Below are positions 9,101 through 22,131 of a DNA stretch of 64,000 nucleotides, piece after piece; position 1 is the first letter of the stretch; each line of letters starts with the position of its first letter. The stretch is from Gordonia sp. SL306 (GTDB lineage Bacteria > Actinomycetota > Actinomycetes > Mycobacteriales > Mycobacteriaceae). Below the pieces are notes generated by a model, which saw only the letters and a program-made list of their open reading frames with translations, was not told the DNA's origin and made no database searches. The stretch spans positions 868,001 to 932,000 of the forward strand of contig NZ_CP113063.1 in assembly GCF_026625785.1 (NCBI RefSeq), given 5' to 3'. Both the position numbers and the translations under genes were made by a program.

Positions 9101-12100
9101 GCCGAACATGTGACACCGCAGGAGCCGATCGGCGAACTCGTCGCCGACACGGTCGCCGCGGTGCTCGGCACCGACGGTGTCTCGATGTCGGACAACTTCT
9201 TCACGCTCGGCGGCAACTCGCTGTCGGCGACCCGTGTGGCGGCCCGACTCTCCCGCGCGATCGGACGACGGATCGACCTGCGCACCGTGTTCGACAGCAC
9301 CGATCTCACCGGCATCGCCGACGCCATCGCCGCGCTCGGGGTCGACGAGCAGACCCTGCGCTCCGGCGCTGTCCCCCACGATTCGGCCCCCGAGCGCGTC
9401 GACGGCCCCATCCCGCTCTCACCCGCCCAGTACCGCCTGTGGCTCGCCGCCCGCCTCGACCCGGAAGCCGCTGCCACCTACAACATCCCGTTCACGGTAC
9501 GACTGGTCGGCGAGCTCGACGTCGATGCGCTCCGGGCGGCATTGAACGATGTCGTCGGACGCCACGAGCCGTTGCGGACGACGGTGTCCGAGCGGGAGGG
9601 CATCGCCTGTGCCGAGGTCGCCGACGCATCGGAAGCCCATGTCACACTGGACGTCTTCGACGCCACCGCAGGCGACCGGGCCGAGATCACGAGTGCACGC
9701 GAGTATGCCGCCGCGCCGTTCGAGCTCGTCCGGTCCCTGCCCATCCGGGCCCGCCTGGTCCGGACCGGCGACGACGACCACCGGCTGACCGTCGTCATCC
9801 ACCACATCGCCGCGGACGGATGGTCCCTCGCGCCGCTCGCCGCCGACCTTGCCGCCGCCTACCGCGCACGTCGCGACGGGTCCGAGCCCGACTGGCCCGC
9901 CCTGCCGCTGACCTACTCACAGGTGAGCGCGGCACGCCATGCATGGCTGACGGATTCGGGCCCCGACTCGCCCGTCGAGGCGGATCTCGAGTACTGGACC
10001 GAGCGCCTGGCCCACTCCCCGCGCGAGACCGAGCTCCCGTTCGATCGTCCCCGTCCGCGCACTCCCGATTCCGCCGGTGCCACCCTGCACGCCGGGATCT
10101 CGGCGCCCCGCCATCGCGGATTGCGAACGCTGGCCGCCGAGAACGACGCCACCACCTTCATGGTGCTGCACGCCGCGGTCGCCGCCCTGTTGCGCACACT
10201 GTCCACCTCGTCCGACATCGCGGTCGGCACCCCGGTCTCCGGTCGTGGCGACGCCGAGATCGACGGTCTGGTGGGCATGTTCGTCAACACGGTTGTTCTG
10301 CGCACCGAGGTGAACAAGGGAGCCGGCTTCACCGACCTCCTCGCCGACGTCCGCGGTCGCGACCTGGAAGCCTTCGCGCATGCGGACCTTCCGTTCGACC
10401 GCCTGGTCACCGACCTGAACCCGGATCGGTCGGGCAACATCCATCCCTTCTTCCAGGTCTCGGTCGCCGTCGAGGACAGCTCGGCGATCGAGCTGGAGTT
10501 CGCCGGACTGAGCGCGACCGCGTCGCGTGTGGAGATCGGGCAGACGAAGTTCGATCTGCAGTTCACCTTCACCGAACACACCGACGCCGACGGCCATCCC
10601 GGCGGACTGGGCATCGACATCGATTACGCGACGGCACTGTTCGACCGCGAGACGATCGCCGGCCTGTCGGCACGACTCGTCCGGCTCATCGACGCCGTCA
10701 CCGCCCGCCCCGAGATCTCCATCGGTGACATCTCCCTCCTCGACCCGCACGAGCAGCTCGACCTCGTGCCGGCGGTCGGTGCGGGCAGGCGGCCGGTGGA
10801 GCACCTGAGCCGCATCCTCGCCCGCGCGGTCGACGCCGAACCCGACCGGGTGGCCGTGAACGACGGCACGTCGGTCTTGACCTACCGCGAGCTCGACGCG
10901 GCGGCCAACCGTCTGGCGCGGCTGCTCATCGCGCACGGCGCCGGTCCGGAACGCTATGTGGCCGTGTCGTTGCCGCGTAGCGCCGACTGGATGATCACCC
11001 TGTGGGCCATCACCCGCACCGGTGCCGCGTGGGTGCCGGTCGACCCGAACTACCCGCCGGAGCGCATCGCGTTCATGGTCGGCGATTCCGGCGCCCGACT
11101 GCTCGTCACCGACACGGAATCCGCCCCGTCGGACGAGGTCGCCGACGATGGCGATCCGGGCCACGACCTCCACACCGTGATCCTCGACGATCCGGCCACC
11201 GACGCCGCGCGAAAGGCTCTGCCCCACGGTCCGATCCGCGCAGGCGAACTCGACGGACCCACGTCCGTCGACCATCCCGCCTACCTGATCTACACCTCGG
11301 GCACCACCGGCACCCCGAAGGGCGTGGTGGTCAGCCACCGCGGTCTCGCGGACTTCGCCGCGCAGCAGGTCGTCCACTTCGGCCTCACCCCGCGCTGCCG
11401 CACCCTGCATCTCGCGTCCCCGAGCTTCGACGCCTCGGTCCTCGAGGTGCTGATGGCGGTGTCCGCCGCGGCGACGATGCATGTCGCGCCGCCGACCATC
11501 GTGGGTGGCGCAGAACTCGCCCACCTGATGCGCTCGGAGCGGATCACCCACGCGTTCCTCACCCCTTCGCTGCTGACCACCATGTCGCCCGAGGAACTCC
11601 CCGATCTGGCCGCACTGGTCATCGGCGGCGAACATCCCAATCCAGAGGTGGTGCGGCGCTGGTCGGCCGGGCGGGCGTTGTTCAACGCCTACGGCCCGAC
11701 CGAGACCACGGTGGTGGCGACGATCTCCGAGGACATCACCCCGGACGCCCGTGCCCTCACCATCGGCCGCCCGATCCGAGGGATCGCCGCCATGGTGCTC
11801 GACGAACGGCTCCAGCCCGTCGCGCCCGGTGCCGTCGGCGAGCTGTACATCGCGGGCCCCCACCTGGCCCGGGGCTACCACGGTGTGCGACCGCTGACCT
11901 CCAAGAGTTTCGTCGCCAATCCGTACGGCGACCCGGGCGACCGGATGTACCGCACCGGCGATCTGGTGCGATGGAACACCGACCGCGAGTTGGAGTTCCG
12001 CGGTCGTGCCGACCATCAGACCAAGATCCGCGGCCATCGCATCGAGCTCGGTGAGATCGATGCCGCGCTGGTCACCGACGACGCGGTGCGGGCGGCGGTC

Positions 12101-15100
12101 ACCACCACCACCGGTGAGGGCGCACAGGCCCGACTGGTGTCATACGTGACCATCGAACCGGCCCGGACCGACGGTGCCGCCGCGCCGGCGCCCGGGGACA
12201 CCGCCCGGGCGATCCGCGAACGGCTCGCCCGCCGCCTCCCCCGGCACATGATCCCGCACACGATCATCGAACTCGACGAGATCCCGACCACGCCGATCGG
12301 CAAGGTCGACATGCGGGCACTGCCGGATCCCGCGACCGCGGACGGCTCGACCGTCGGCGGCGTGGACCATGTCGCGCCACGTACCGATACCGAACGCACG
12401 GTCGCCGCCATCGTCGCCGACCAGCTCGGCCTCGACACCGCCGACGTCGGGCGCAATCACGACTTCTTCGATCTCGGCGGGAACTCGTTGTCCGCCACGC
12501 AGATCGTCGGGCAGCTGGAACAGATCGGCGGGCGCCGTATCGCGGTCCGCGACATCTTCGACCACTCGACCATCGAGGAGCTGGCCCGGCTGGCGGCGCC
12601 GGCCGACACCGACGCCGACTACGCCGACCATCGGCCACTGGCCACCCTGCATCACGACGCCGACCTCGTCATCGCTCCCGGACCGGCACAGCAACAGCTC
12701 TGGTTCCTCAACCAGCTGGCCCAGGACCCGACGGGCACCGACGCCGAATCGGGGACGGCAGGCCAGTACAACATCGCCTTCGCGCTCGACCTGCGCGGCG
12801 ACCTCGACGTCGCGGCCCTCGATGGCGCACTACGCCACGCGATCGACCGGCACGAGCCGTTGCGCACCATCTTCCCGGCCCACGACGGTCACCCGGTCAT
12901 CGACATCCTGCCCGCCGACGCGATGTCCTTGGCTCTGACGCCGACGGAGATCGGCGGCGGCGAATGGGTCACTGCGTCGGAGCAGTTGGCCCGCACGGCC
13001 TTCGACCTCACGACCCAGGCACCGATCCGGGTGATGCTGCACCGCATCACCGATCGAGTGGCCGGGGACCGGGAGGCGGAGTGCCTACACCACAAGCTGA
13101 CCATCGTCGTGCATCACATAGCTGCCGACGGATGGTCTATGGCGCCGCTCGCGCGTGACATCGCCGGCGCCTACGCGGACCTGCGAGACGGTCGATCACC
13201 GTCGCAGGCCGCCCTTCCGGTCGGCTACCGCGACTATCTCCGGTGGCAGGCCGAGAATCTGGAAGGCCGGCTCGACGAGCTGGCCGGGTGGTGGGGTCGA
13301 GAACTCGACGGTCTCGACTCCACCCCCATCCTGATCCCCGAGCCCGCATCGGACGCGGAGTCCGCGGACGCCGACCTCACCACTGCGGCGGCGGACGTCG
13401 TCGAGGTGGAACTCGACGGTGCGCTGCGCTCGGCGCTCGGCGCCATCTCCGACGGCCGGACAACGGAGTTCATGACGATCCACGCCGTCTTCGCCGCGCT
13501 CCTGCACCGGCTGCACGCCGATCCCGACGCACATATCGGCGGAACCCCGTCGGATGTCGTCATCGGCACCCCGGTGGCCGGTCGCACCGACCCGCGGCTG
13601 TCCGATCTGGTCGGCATGTTCGTGAACTCCGTCGTGCTCCGCACCCCGGTGGACGGTTCGGCCGGGTTCACCCACCTCCTCGACGAGATCCGACCTCGCG
13701 ATCTCGAGGCGCTCTCGCAGGCCGACATGCCGTTCGAGAACGTGGTGGCGACGGTCAATCCGCCTCGTACGGGCCGGCATCCGATCTTCTCGATCGCACT
13801 CGCGTTCGACGCGGTGCCCGGAGTCTCGAATTCGACGCTCGGCGTCGACGTGCACCTCGACGGACTCGAGGTGACCGCGGAAGAGGTCGAGACCGGTGCT
13901 GCCCGCTTCGATCTCGAACTGCGCCTGCGTGGCGACAAGGCCCGGTTCACCTACGCCACCGACGTCTTCAGCCGCCCCCGTGTCGAGGCGATCGCCCGCG
14001 GCCTGGTGGAGATCACCCAGCAGATCGTCGCCGACCCCGAGCGACCGATCGACGATCTCCCACTGTCGGTCGACGGACCGGAACCCGTTGCGGCGCTGGC
14101 AGAGCCATGCCATCTGGCCGACATCCTGCGATCCACCGTCGCCGAGCATCCCGACGCGATCGCACTGCGCGACGGCGATACGTCGTTCACGTATGCAGAA
14201 CTCGACCGACGCGCCGCACGCTGGGCCAATCGCCTGAGCGTCCTGGGAGTCGGCGCCGAGGACGTGATCGCGGTGGCATTGGACCGGTCCGCGGAATCGG
14301 TGGTCGCCACCTGGGCGGTCACCCGCACCGGTGCGGCCGTGCTCCCGCTCGATCCTCGCTACCCGTCCGATCGCGTCCGGCACATGCTCGACGACGCCCG
14401 GGCCGTCGTCGGGATCACCGGTCCGGACCGGTTCGGTGAACTGCCGCATCATCTCTGGTGGCTGACCACCGACGAGCTCGACCTGCTGACCGCCCCGACC
14501 GACAGCGCAGACGTCTGTGCCGACGACGTCCGGCGGAACCCGGACACCGTGGCCTACATCGTCTACACCAGCGGCTCGACGGGGAAGCCCAAGGGCGTCA
14601 CCGTGACCCACCGCGGTCTCGCGGCCTACGCCGCCGCGCAACAGCAGAACGGCGAGATCGCCGAGGGCGACCGCACCCTGCATTTCGCCTCACCGGGCTT
14701 CGACGCGTCCATGCTCGAGTTCTTGATGGCGTTCGCCACCGGCGCGACCATGGTCGTCGCCCCGCCGTCGATCTACGGTGGCGACGAGCTCGTGGAGTTC
14801 ATGGCGAGCGAGCAGGTGACCCACGCGTTCATCACCCCGGCCGCACTTTCCGCCGCGACCACGTCCGACCTCCCCGCACTGCGGGTTCTCGGCGTCGGTG
14901 GCGAGGCGTCGAGCCCGGCCCTGGTGGCGCAGTGGGGCGCCGACCGGCGCTATCTGAACCAGTACGGGCCCACCGAGACCACGATCGTCTCGACTATCTC
15001 CCGGCCACTGCGTCCCGGCGACCCGATCACCATCGGGACCCCGATTCCCGGCTGCAACGCCCTCGTCCTCGACCATCGGCTGCATCCGGTGCCGTCGATG

Positions 15101-18100
15101 GTGCCCGGCGAGCTCTACCTGTCCGGACCTGGGGTCGCACGCGGCTACCTCGGACGCCCGGACATCACCGCATCCCGATTCGTCGCGGCGCCGGACGGCT
15201 CCGGCACGGTGATGTACCGAACCGGCGACATCGTGCACCGCGCCCCCTCCGGATCGCTCGTCTATCGCGGCCGCACCGACAATCAGGTGAAGGTGCGGGG
15301 CTTCCGCATCGAGCTCGACGAGGTGTCCGGCGCACTCGCCGAGCACCCCGACGTCGACTTCGCGACCACGCTCGTCCGCGGCACCGGGGCCGACGCCGTG
15401 CTGGCGTCATATGTGACGTTGCACGAGCACACCGATCCGGCGTCGGCACCCAGCGGTACCGATCTCCGGAACACGGTGCGCGGGCGGCTCCCCCGCCAGA
15501 TGGTGCCGTCGTCGGTCACGGTGCTCGACCGGATCCCGTTGACCACCAACGGGAAGTTGGACCGGTCGGCGCTGCCCGAGGCGGTGACCGTCGCCGATCC
15601 GGGTGGCCGCGCACCGTCCACCGCGGCGGAGACCTCGATCATCGAGATCCTCGCCGACGTGCTCGGCGTCGACGCCGGAGCCGTCTCCGCAGACGACGAC
15701 TTCTTCGGCCTCGGGGGCACCTCGCTCCAGGCGACCACCGTGGTCGGTCGGCTGAACAACGTCTACCCGTCGGTGGACTGGCGGGTGCGGGACATCTTCG
15801 ACACCCCGACGATCGCCGGGCTGGCCGGGATGATCCCGCCCGATGCGGTGGCCGCTGCGATGCCCGCACCTGCGGCGCCGGCTGCCGATCGGCCTCGACC
15901 GACCCGGGTACCGCTGGCACCGGTCCAGCGCCGCCTGTGGTCGCTGGCACGCACAGCTCCGGACGCCACCGACTACCTGATGCCCTTCGCGGTCCGCCTC
16001 ACCGGCACTCTCGATCCGGAGATCCTCCGCGACACCCTGATCGACCTCGTGAATCGGCATGCGTCCCTGCGCACCATCTACCCGGTGGTCGACGACACAC
16101 CCGTCGGTGTGGTGCTCGACGACGCGTCCGACATCGTCGGCGATCTCATCCCGATCGCGGCCGACGACGCCATGCGCGATCGCCTGCTCGCACCGATGGA
16201 TGTCACCACCGATGCGCCGATGCGCGTCGCGGTCATCGAACACGCCCGCGACGACCACACCCTGGTGCTCGTGATCCACCACATCGCCGCCGACGGCGCC
16301 TCGCTGCCGGTACTGATGGGCGACCTCGTGACCGCCTACACCGAGCGCTTCGACGGACGCACACAGATCTGGCCCCCGGCGATCGTCGACTACCGGGATT
16401 ACGCATCCGAGGTCGCAGGCGACGGAGGCGTCTCGGATTCCTCCGACGCGGATCGGCGCTACTGGGCCGACGTCCTCGCCGGCGCACCGGCCGAGACGAC
16501 GGTCCCCGTGTCGTCCCCGGCCGACCGACCCGACGGCGGCGAAGGAGCGTCGGTGGTGACCGCGGTGGACGACGACCTCCGCGTCGCGCTCGCCGAGTTC
16601 GCCCGTGAACGCTCGACGACACCGTTCGCCGTGCTGCACACCGCACTCGCTGTTCTGCTGCATCGCCTCGGGCTCGGAGACGACCTGGTCATCGGCACCC
16701 CGGTGGCCAACCGCGCACCGCGTGGCTCCTCGGCCGGCTACGAGCATGTGGTCGGGATGTTCGTGAACACCCTGGCGCTGCGCACCCGCCTGACACCCGA
16801 GGAATCGGTGACGCATCTGCTCGACGCGACGCGAGCCGCCGACCTCGAGGCGCTCGACCATCTCGACGCGCCCTTCGACGACGTCGTCACCGACGTCAAC
16901 CCCACCCGCGAGATCGGCAGGCATCCCCTGTTCCAGATCGCGTTGTCGGTGCACGACTTCGCCGAGTCCTCGCTCGCGGGTGGCGGGTCGATGCCGATGA
17001 CCGACGGGCTCACGCTCGGGCTGTCCGAGATCGGCACGCGCACCGCGAAGTTCGACATGCAGTTCACCGTGACCGGGATGGCCCCGTCGGCATCCGAGGC
17101 GGCGGTCGAGCTGACCTACGCGACTGCGCGGTACTCGAAGGCGGATGCCGAGCAGATCGTCACGCGACTGCTGCGCGTCGTCCGCGCATTCATCTGCGAC
17201 CCGGGCCGTGCGGTCGGGGACATCCGGATCACCGACCCGCTCGAGGTCGCCGCGGTCAGTCCCGCCACCGGCCCGGACGCGGCGCCGCAGGCCTCCTTCG
17301 GCGAACTGCTCGCCGACGCCGTCCGGCGCAATCCGGAGGGCTGGGCCGCGGTCACCGACGGCGATGCGATCACCTACGCCGACCTGGACGCACGGTCGAA
17401 CCGCCTGGCCCGGGTCCTGCTCGGACGCGGGGTCGGTGACCGGCCGGAAACGGTTGTCGCGATGGCCATCCCCCGATCGATCCAGGCCATCGTGACGATC
17501 TGGGCGATCATCAAGTCCGGCGCCGCGTATGTACCGGTCGACCCGACCTACCCGCCCGATCGAATCCGCCACATGCTCGACGACAGCGGAGCATCCATGG
17601 TGGTCACCACGTCGTCGAGCCGCGCGGGCTTCGGCGACGACCTCCACGTCCCCCTCCTGGTCCTCGACGACCTGTCGACCCGGACCCGGTTGGGCCATTC
17701 CTCGCCAACCCCCATCCGGGAGAGCGAGCTGGCCGCGCCGGTGCGCCCGGATCAGTTGGCGTACATCATCTACACCTCGGGTTCCACCGGCAGGCCGAAG
17801 GGCGTACTGGTCCCGCACAGCGGACTCGCGGCCGTCCACGCGGAACTCCGGACCCGGATGCACCCGGACAACGAATCACGCGTCCTGCACTTCGCCTCGC
17901 CCAGTTTCGACGCGTCGGTGCTGGAGTTCCTCATGGCCGCCGCCGGCGGTGCGGCCCTGGCCATCGTGCCGCCGGGGATCTACGGGGGCACCGAACTCGA
18001 ACGCTTCATCGAGCGCCATCAGGTCAGCCACGCATTCATCACCCCTGCCGCGGTGGCCACCATGGACCCGGCCGCGGTGCCGCGCCTGCGCGAGCTCGCC

Positions 18101-19930
18101 GTCGGCGGCGAGGCCTTCGGCTCCGAACTGGTCCGCCGCTGGGCGCCCGGCCGCATGATGTTCAACGTCTACGGTCCCACCGAGACCACCGTGATCATCA
18201 CCGGTAGTACGGCATTGGACCCGGGCGGGCCGCTGACCATCGGAACCCCGAACAACGGGGTCGGTGCCCTGGTGCTCGACCGGCGACTGCACCCCGTTCC
18301 CACCGGTGTGGTCGGTGAGCTCTACCTCATCGGCGACCAGGTCACCCGCGGCTATCACCGGCGGCCACAGCTCACCGCGTCCAGGTTCGTCCCGGCGCCG
18401 ATGGTCACCGGGGACGCATATGCCGGTCAGCGGATGTACCGCACGGGCGACCTGGTGCGGTGGACCCCGGACGGCCGCATCGAGTACGTCGGCCGCGCCG
18501 ACAACCAGGTGCAGGTCCGCGGGTTCCGGATCGAGCTCGGGGAGATCGACGATGCCCTCGCCGCACATCCCGCAGTCGATTTCGCCGTCACCGTGGTGGA
18601 CGAGTCCTCCGGCGCCCCGACGTTGCGCAGTTACCTGACCACCTATCCCGGCGCGACGATGGACATCGACGACATCCGCGCCCATCTCGGATCACGGCTG
18701 CCGCGGCACATGCTGCCGTCGTCGATCACCCGGCTGGACGAGGTACCGCTCACGCCGACCGGCAAACTCGATCACTCCGCGCTGCCGGCCGCCTCCGGGG
18801 CGTCACCGTCACGCACGCCGCGTCCGGGCATCGAACAGCAGATCGCCGCGGTCTTCACCGATGTACTGGCGCTCGACGAGAACTCGGTCGGCGCCGACGA
18901 CGGCTTCTTCGATCTGGGCGGCAACTCGCTGATGGCCACCACCGTCGCCGCCCGACTGGGCGACCTGCTCGGCTGCGAGGTGCCCGTTCAGACGCTGTTC
19001 GCGGCGCCGACCGTCGCGGAGCTGGCCGCGGTGACCGAGAGCGCGGGCCGCCGGGCCGGTGCCGATCCCGATGGCGCGCCGTCGATCACCGGCATCGGGT
19101 TCGATCCGCTGCTGACGCTGCGGCGGGCACCGGCGACCGCGGAGCCGACTCAGCCACCACTGTTCGTGATCCACCCGGCGATCGGTCTCTCGTGGAGCTT
19201 CGCGTCGCTGCTACCGCACGTGGCATCGGACCGAGCGGTCTACGGACTGCAGAATCCAATGCTCACCGGTGGGCCTGCGGCACAGACCATCTCCGAGCTG
19301 GCGGCCGACTATGTGGCCCGAATCCGCACGGTCGCCCCGCACGGGCCCTATCACCTGGTGGGCTGGTCACTCGGCGGACTGATCGCCCACGAGGTGGCGA
19401 TCGCGCTGCAGGCGGCAGGCGACGAGGTGGCGCAACTGGTGCTGCTGGACTCGTTCGTGCTCGCCGACCGCCCGGACCTCACGACCGAACCGTCGGTGGC
19501 GGAACTGCTGGCCGAGTTCGGCATCGCCGCCGCCGACGACGGGCGCGAGCCGTCGGTCACCGAGGCATGGCAGGCCGTACGCGCCGCGGGCGGCCCCCTG
19601 GCCGGACTCTCCGAAGCCGACTTCGAGGCCGTCCACCGGACGTTCCGGCACGCGACACCACTCGCCGCCCACTGGCGCCCCGGCACGTTCCGAGGCGACA
19701 TGACGTTCGTGACGGCGGCCGGTGACCCACCGCCGGGGCGACCCGCGGTGGACGACTGGCGCGATCACGTGAGCGGCGAGATCGCCGAGACCGTGGTGCA
19801 TTGCACGCACGCGCGGATGCTGCTGCCCGAGAACGTGACCGGATTCGCGGCTGCGATCGAGGGTACGGCAGCACCCGCCACCACAGATCTGAACACCGAT
19901 GACGGAATCGCCACCGAGGAGGAAGCATGA
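6149..19930 (+). CDS. Four-module non-ribosomal peptide synthetase with terminal thioesterase
   Basis: 4,593 residues, laid out C-A-T x4 then TE. C motifs: HHLAFDG near residue 150, then HHIAADG near 1218, 2322 and 3377. A-domain cores: TSGSTG/TSGTTG near 634, 1716, 2808 and 3877. Carrier serines in GGNSL or GGTSL near 1021, 2110, 3190 and 4257. TE: GWSLGG near 4405. Specificity residues read by aligning to PheA positions: A1 DVWHVSLVDK, a serine code; A2 DALFVGAVVK; A3 DALFGGQIVK; A4 DALFAGVVIK. I have no firm substrate for the last three. There is no E domain. An N-terminal C domain with no module before it suggests either an acyl starter (lipopeptide) or a partner protein supplying the first unit. 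The start is GTG at 6149, with GAGGGAGGA just upstream, followed within about 20 codons by the C-domain opening [12 protein letters not shown]. It overlaps mbtH by 4 bases (ATGA). Confidence 0.93.
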   Translation: MTTDNAIRTDIGHIAPQGAIPMTAAQRGIFYAQQLDPEVPMSVAAFAEFRDDVDADVMESAVAATAHETESGRLRLIATDDGEPVTLVDDDRTIILGRRDFSDADDPRAAAMAWIDDHRSHATDLYNDELLQTYLLRLGDKHHIWYCWGHHLAFDGYAAMYMMMRVAQHYTAIVGDGEVPPAQIASMAQIADFDREYRSSEAFADDRRYWADHLLDDTGALPEITSLSTATAAAAPTATVRAHTLPQPLVERIREIARDHTVRPASVITAAVAVYLARFADRDEAMLSLPVAARDRDILRTSAGLTSNVVPVRARIDAPGEQEVTLGEFLRTVNADVKQAVRHQKFRHEDITGDVLGSPGGRRGFFGPMVNVMLFFEHIDFGTLRGELNVLSTGPVEDASINVYDGFTGGMRLDLEANPNVYSPEEIERHHDRIVSFVERFVLADPGRPVTSIPLIADDEGPVARRFATGDAVDLGDTTLVDLLTDSFGSHATQTAIIDVDGESLDHSEFAARARSVAEGLRARGIGPESVVGVGLPRSVEQIVALHGVTLAGGAFLPVDPAEPAARLQHILDTARPAVVITPDGAALPDHDVDTVGLDELRTDAHPGRGRHAVHTPRATQLHADHPAYVLFTSGSTGKPKGVMISHRSIVNRLSWMQSRYGLDSTDRVLQKTPATFDVSVWEFYWPMITGATMVIPSPDGHRDPWYLRDVIARHAVTTTHFVPSMLSAFAAAHGGDDGVVDDLRSLRRIVTSGEALTPEAVAALGRLTDAPVHNLYGPTEAAVDVTFHDHCASDAGAVPIGAPVWNTTVQVLDHRLAPQPIGAIGELYLGGVQLARGYRNRPDLTAGRFVADPYGTGTRLYRTGDLVRRRADGELEYLGRSDSQVKIRGQRVELGEIEAALSSLDGVRAAGVVVRDDVVADSAAVVGYVSGDDLSDRTLRTELADRLPEHMVPTTIVVLDDLPTTANGKLDRRALPAPPRPDSAEHVTPQEPIGELVADTVAAVLGTDGVSMSDNFFTLGGNSLSATRVAARLSRAIGRRIDLRTVFDSTDLTGIADAIAALGVDEQTLRSGAVPHDSAPERVDGPIPLSPAQYRLWLAARLDPEAAATYNIPFTVRLVGELDVDALRAALNDVVGRHEPLRTTVSEREGIACAEVADASEAHVTLDVFDATAGDRAEITSAREYAAAPFELVRSLPIRARLVRTGDDDHRLTVVIHHIAADGWSLAPLAADLAAAYRARRDGSEPDWPALPLTYSQVSAARHAWLTDSGPDSPVEADLEYWTERLAHSPRETELPFDRPRPRTPDSAGATLHAGISAPRHRGLRTLAAENDATTFMVLHAAVAALLRTLSTSSDIAVGTPVSGRGDAEIDGLVGMFVNTVVLRTEVNKGAGFTDLLADVRGRDLEAFAHADLPFDRLVTDLNPDRSGNIHPFFQVSVAVEDSSAIELEFAGLSATASRVEIGQTKFDLQFTFTEHTDADGHPGGLGIDIDYATALFDRETIAGLSARLVRLIDAVTARPEISIGDISLLDPHEQLDLVPAVGAGRRPVEHLSRILARAVDAEPDRVAVNDGTSVLTYRELDAAANRLARLLIAHGAGPERYVAVSLPRSADWMITLWAITRTGAAWVPVDPNYPPERIAFMVGDSGARLLVTDTESAPSDEVADDGDPGHDLHTVILDDPATDAARKALPHGPIRAGELDGPTSVDHPAYLIYTSGTTGTPKGVVVSHRGLADFAAQQVVHFGLTPRCRTLHLASPSFDASVLEVLMAVSAAATMHVAPPTIVGGAELAHLMRSERITHAFLTPSLLTTMSPEELPDLAALVIGGEHPNPEVVRRWSAGRALFNAYGPTETTVVATISEDITPDARALTIGRPIRGIAAMVLDERLQPVAPGAVGELYIAGPHLARGYHGVRPLTSKSFVANPYGDPGDRMYRTGDLVRWNTDRELEFRGRADHQTKIRGHRIELGEIDAALVTDDAVRAAVTTTTGEGAQARLVSYVTIEPARTDGAAAPAPGDTARAIRERLARRLPRHMIPHTIIELDEIPTTPIGKVDMRALPDPATADGSTVGGVDHVAPRTDTERTVAAIVADQLGLDTADVGRNHDFFDLGGNSLSATQIVGQLEQIGGRRIAVRDIFDHSTIEELARLAAPADTDADYADHRPLATLHHDADLVIAPGPAQQQLWFLNQLAQDPTGTDAESGTAGQYNIAFALDLRGDLDVAALDGALRHAIDRHEPLRTIFPAHDGHPVIDILPADAMSLALTPTEIGGGEWVTASEQLARTAFDLTTQAPIRVMLHRITDRVAGDREAECLHHKLTIVVHHIAADGWSMAPLARDIAGAYADLRDGRSPSQAALPVGYRDYLRWQAENLEGRLDELAGWWGRELDGLDSTPILIPEPASDAESADADLTTAAADVVEVELDGALRSALGAISDGRTTEFMTIHAVFAALLHRLHADPDAHIGGTPSDVVIGTPVAGRTDPRLSDLVGMFVNSVVLRTPVDGSAGFTHLLDEIRPRDLEALSQADMPFENVVATVNPPRTGRHPIFSIALAFDAVPGVSNSTLGVDVHLDGLEVTAEEVETGAARFDLELRLRGDKARFTYATDVFSRPRVEAIARGLVEITQQIVADPERPIDDLPLSVDGPEPVAALAEPCHLADILRSTVAEHPDAIALRDGDTSFTYAELDRRAARWANRLSVLGVGAEDVIAVALDRSAESVVATWAVTRTGAAVLPLDPRYPSDRVRHMLDDARAVVGITGPDRFGELPHHLWWLTTDELDLLTAPTDSADVCADDVRRNPDTVAYIVYTSGSTGKPKGVTVTHRGLAAYAAAQQQNGEIAEGDRTLHFASPGFDASMLEFLMAFATGATMVVAPPSIYGGDELVEFMASEQVTHAFITPAALSAATTSDLPALRVLGVGGEASSPALVAQWGADRRYLNQYGPTETTIVSTISRPLRPGDPITIGTPIPGCNALVLDHRLHPVPSMVPGELYLSGPGVARGYLGRPDITASRFVAAPDGSGTVMYRTGDIVHRAPSGSLVYRGRTDNQVKVRGFRIELDEVSGALAEHPDVDFATTLVRGTGADAVLASYVTLHEHTDPASAPSGTDLRNTVRGRLPRQMVPSSVTVLDRIPLTTNGKLDRSALPEAVTVADPGGRAPSTAAETSIIEILADVLGVDAGAVSADDDFFGLGGTSLQATTVVGRLNNVYPSVDWRVRDIFDTPTIAGLAGMIPPDAVAAAMPAPAAPAADRPRPTRVPLAPVQRRLWSLARTAPDATDYLMPFAVRLTGTLDPEILRDTLIDLVNRHASLRTIYPVVDDTPVGVVLDDASDIVGDLIPIAADDAMRDRLLAPMDVTTDAPMRVAVIEHARDDHTLVLVIHHIAADGASLPVLMGDLVTAYTERFDGRTQIWPPAIVDYRDYASEVAGDGGVSDSSDADRRYWADVLAGAPAETTVPVSSPADRPDGGEGASVVTAVDDDLRVALAEFARERSTTPFAVLHTALAVLLHRLGLGDDLVIGTPVANRAPRGSSAGYEHVVGMFVNTLALRTRLTPEESVTHLLDATRAADLEALDHLDAPFDDVVTDVNPTREIGRHPLFQIALSVHDFAESSLAGGGSMPMTDGLTLGLSEIGTRTAKFDMQFTVTGMAPSASEAAVELTYATARYSKADAEQIVTRLLRVVRAFICDPGRAVGDIRITDPLEVAAVSPATGPDAAPQASFGELLADAVRRNPEGWAAVTDGDAITYADLDARSNRLARVLLGRGVGDRPETVVAMAIPRSIQAIVTIWAIIKSGAAYVPVDPTYPPDRIRHMLDDSGASMVVTTSSSRAGFGDDLHVPLLVLDDLSTRTRLGHSSPTPIRESELAAPVRPDQLAYIIYTSGSTGRPKGVLVPHSGLAAVHAELRTRMHPDNESRVLHFASPSFDASVLEFLMAAAGGAALAIVPPGIYGGTELERFIERHQVSHAFITPAAVATMDPAAVPRLRELAVGGEAFGSELVRRWAPGRMMFNVYGPTETTVIITGSTALDPGGPLTIGTPNNGVGALVLDRRLHPVPTGVVGELYLIGDQVTRGYHRRPQLTASRFVPAPMVTGDAYAGQRMYRTGDLVRWTPDGRIEYVGRADNQVQVRGFRIELGEIDDALAAHPAVDFAVTVVDESSGAPTLRSYLTTYPGATMDIDDIRAHLGSRLPRHMLPSSITRLDEVPLTPTGKLDHSALPAASGASPSRTPRPGIEQQIAAVFTDVLALDENSVGADDGFFDLGGNSLMATTVAARLGDLLGCEVPVQTLFAAPTVAELAAVTESAGRRAGADPDGAPSITGIGFDPLLTLRRAPATAEPTQPPLFVIHPAIGLSWSFASLLPHVASDRAVYGLQNPMLTGGPAAQTISELAADYVARIRTVAPHGPYHLVGWSLGGLIAHEVAIALQAAGDEVAQLVLLDSFVLADRPDLTTEPSVAELLAEFGIAAADDGREPSVTEAWQAVRAAGGPLAGLSEADFEAVHRTFRHATPLAAHWRPGTFRGDMTFVTAAGDPPPGRPAVDDWRDHVSGEIAETVVHCTHARMLLPENVTGFAAAIEGTAAPATTDLNTDDGIATEEEA

Positions 19931-20187
19931 CTAATCCGTTCGACGACACCGAAGGGGTGTTCTTCGTGCTGGTCAATGACGAAGGGCAACACTCGCTCTG
20001 GCCCGAGTTCGCACCGGTACCGGAGGGTTGGCGCACCATGCACGGCCCCGCCGGGCACGACGACTGCCTCGCCTACGTCGAGGAGCATTGGCGAGACATG
20101 CGGCCGGCCAGCCTGATCCGGGCGATGGAGTCGGCCGCGGCAGCAAAGGAGAGCGAGGACCGCATTGGGACGGCACAGCATGATTGA
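19927..20187 (+). CDS. MbtH-like protein (NRPS 1)
   Basis: 86 residues with the MbtH signature: [14 protein letters not shown], then [17 protein letters not shown]. MbtH-like proteins bind adenylation domains and are needed for the folding or activity of many of them. The ATG overlaps the NRPS stop (ATGA), so the two are coupled. The tail beyond the conserved fold (about residue 70 on) is acidic and loose, and overlaps the start of the ABC ATPase gene. Confidence 0.95.
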   Translation: MTNPFDDTEGVFFVLVNDEGQHSLWPEFAPVPEGWRTMHGPAGHDDCLAYVEEHWRDMRPASLIRAMESAAAAKESEDRIGTAQHD

Positions 20188-21268
20188 CGCCACCGATCAC
20201 ACCGACGACATCGACGGCACGGACACCGAGGGCACCGGCGACACGCGCGCCCTCCGGCTGACGGGCGTCCGGAAGACCTACCGTTCCGGACTCTTCGGGC
20301 GCGGGCCGCGGGTCCATGCACTCGACGGTCTGGACCTGACGGTTCCCACCGGAACCGTCCACGCGCTCCTCGGACCCAACGGCGCAGGCAAGACCACCAC
20401 GGTCCGGACCGTCGCGACCCTGCTCCGGCCGGATGAGGGAGAGGTGGAGGTCTGCGGACTCGATGCGGTGGCCGAACCGGACGCCGTCCGTGCCCGGATC
20501 GGCGTCTCCGGCCAATATGCCGCCGTGGACGGCACTCTCACCGGTTTCGAGAATCTCCGCCTGGTCGGCCAGCTGTACAAGCAGTCGCGCGGCGAGGCCT
20601 CCGATCGTGCCCGCGAACTGATCGCGGACCTCTCGCTCGAGGACGCCGCCGACCGGCCGATGCGTACCTACTCGGGTGGCATGCGCCGCAGGCTCGACCT
20701 CGCGGGCGCGCTCATCAACCGACCCGAACTGATCATCCTGGACGAGCCGACCACCGGTCTCGATCCCCGTGGTCGGCGTCAGATCTGGGAGGTGATCGAG
20801 ACCCAGGTGGCGGCCGGTACGACCGTGTTGCTGACCACCCAGTACCTCGAAGAGGCCGATGCGCTTGCCGATGCCATCACCGTCATCGACCACGGGCGCG
20901 TGCGGGCACAGGGCACCGCCGACGAGCTGAAATCGACCACGGCACAGTCACTCCTGACCATCGAGGTTCGCGAGACCGACAATTCCGACGAGCGATCCGG
21001 CCTGGTGGCCACCACCCTCGCCGAGGTCGGACTCGGGATGCCGAGCCGGCTCGGACCCAACCGCTGGTCGGTGCCGGTCGCCGACGGCACCCGAAGCGGC
21101 GTGGATGCCGTGAAGATCTGCGACCGCGCCGGGATCGACGTGGTCGACGCCGAGGTGACCACGCCGACCCTCGACGACGTGTTCCTGCGTCTCACCGGCA
21201 GACCCGAGGACGACGATCCTGACGCAGGCCCGGCCGCGGCCCGCACCGAACGATTGGAGCGAGTGTGA
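20180..21268 (+). CDS. ABC exporter ATPase, DrrA (daunorubicin resistance) type
   Basis: About 362 residues. Walker [11 protein letters not shown], the ABC signature [15 protein letters not shown], Walker [14 protein letters not shown] and the H-loop region [13 protein letters not shown] are all intact. The C-terminal extension, with [13 protein letters not shown], is typical of the DrrA family, which powers two-component antibiotic and lipid exporters. It should act with the permease that follows to move the NRPS 1 product or a precursor out of the cell; that link is inferred from the overlapping genes. The ATG at 20180 was preferred; a TTG at 20165 is in frame and has a better upstream GAGGA, so the start is uncertain by five codons. 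Confidence 0.9.
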   Translation: MIDATDHTDDIDGTDTEGTGDTRALRLTGVRKTYRSGLFGRGPRVHALDGLDLTVPTGTVHALLGPNGAGKTTTVRTVATLLRPDEGEVEVCGLDAVAEPDAVRARIGVSGQYAAVDGTLTGFENLRLVGQLYKQSRGEASDRARELIADLSLEDAADRPMRTYSGGMRRRLDLAGALINRPELIILDEPTTGLDPRGRRQIWEVIETQVAAGTTVLLTTQYLEEADALADAITVIDHGRVRAQGTADELKSTTAQSLLTIEVRETDNSDERSGLVATTLAEVGLGMPSRLGPNRWSVPVADGTRSGVDAVKICDRAGIDVVDAEVTTPTLDDVFLRLTGRPEDDDPDAGPAAARTERLERV

Positions 21269-22047
21269 TGTTTGCCGACACCGCCGTCATCGTCGAACGC
21301 AATCTCCTGACCGTCCGACGTATCCCGACCCTGCTGGTGAGCGCCACGATCCAGCCGCTGATGTTCGTGTTCCTCTTCGCCTACGTGTTCGGCGCCACCT
21401 TCGGCGGCGGATCGTATCGAGAGTTCCTGATGGCCGGGATCTTCACCCAGACCGTCGTCTTCAATGCCGCATTCACCACGGTCGGCCTGGCAAACGACAT
21501 GTCCGACGGCATCATCGACCGGCTCCGGTCCCTGCCGATGTCCCGGCTCGGCGTCATCGCGGGCCGAGTCACCTCGGACATGCTGCTCGGGATACTCGGA
21601 CTCGCGGTGATGGTGGCCTGCGGGCTGGCCATCGGCTGGCGCGTCCGCGGCAGTCCGCTCGACGCGGCCATCGCGTTCGGGGTCCTGTTGCTGTTCGCCC
21701 TCGCGATGGCCTGGATCGGTGCGGTGACCGGATTGGCTGCACCCAATGTCGAAGTGGCCCAGAGCATCGGGTTCCTGTGGATGTTCCCGGTGACCTTCCT
21801 GTCCAGCGCGTTCATCTCGGCGCAGAGCCTGCCGGGATTCCTCCGGCCGATCGCGGAGTGGAATCCGGTCACCGCCGTCGCCACCGCCTGCCGCCAGAAA
21901 TTCGGCAATGCCTCGCCGCCCGATTTCCCGGCACCAACCGGCTGGGTCGCCGAACACGCGGTGAGCTACTCGATCGGCTGCAGTGTCGCCATCCTGGCGA
22001 TCTGTATCCCGTTGTCGCTCATCCTCTACCGCAAGTCCACCGCGTAG
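21268..22047 (+). CDS. ABC-2 type permease, DrrB type
   Basis: About 259 residues with six likely membrane segments (for example PLMFVFLFAYVFGATF, LLGILGLAVMVACGLAIGW and FLWMFPVTFLSSAFI). It carries the family block MSDGIIDRLRSLPMSR in the first cytoplasmic loop and EWNPVTAVATACR near the end. It pairs with the DrrA-type ATPase to form an exporter. The ATG at 21268 overlaps the ATPase stop (TGATG); a GTG at 21265 is possible. It is the last gene of the NRPS 1 unit, and a hairpin follows. Confidence 0.9.
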   Translation: MFADTAVIVERNLLTVRRIPTLLVSATIQPLMFVFLFAYVFGATFGGGSYREFLMAGIFTQTVVFNAAFTTVGLANDMSDGIIDRLRSLPMSRLGVIAGRVTSDMLLGILGLAVMVACGLAIGWRVRGSPLDAAIAFGVLLLFALAMAWIGAVTGLAAPNVEVAQSIGFLWMFPVTFLSSAFISAQSLPGFLRPIAEWNPVTAVATACRQKFGNASPPDFPAPTGWVAEHAVSYSIGCSVAILAICIPLSLILYRKSTA

Positions 22048-22073
22048 GCGTTCAACCCGGCGTCCCACATGGG

Positions 22074-22107
22074 CGTCCCCGCGTCGGCTCACGCCGGCGC
22101 GGGGACG
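22074..22107. terminator. Hairpin terminator between the exporter and rskA
   Basis: CGTCCCCGCG at 22074-22083 pairs with CGCGGGGACG at 22098-22107 around a 14-base loop, followed by TTT. The genes on both sides converge here, so it may serve both. Confidence 0.75.
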
Positions 22108-22131
22108 TTTCGGTCTCACACCCGGGAGCCG

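Noticed and set aside
15407-17863. 818-codon minus-strand frame inside NRPS 1
   Set aside because: Composition is that of an antisense shadow; the plus strand holds intact C and A domains throughout.
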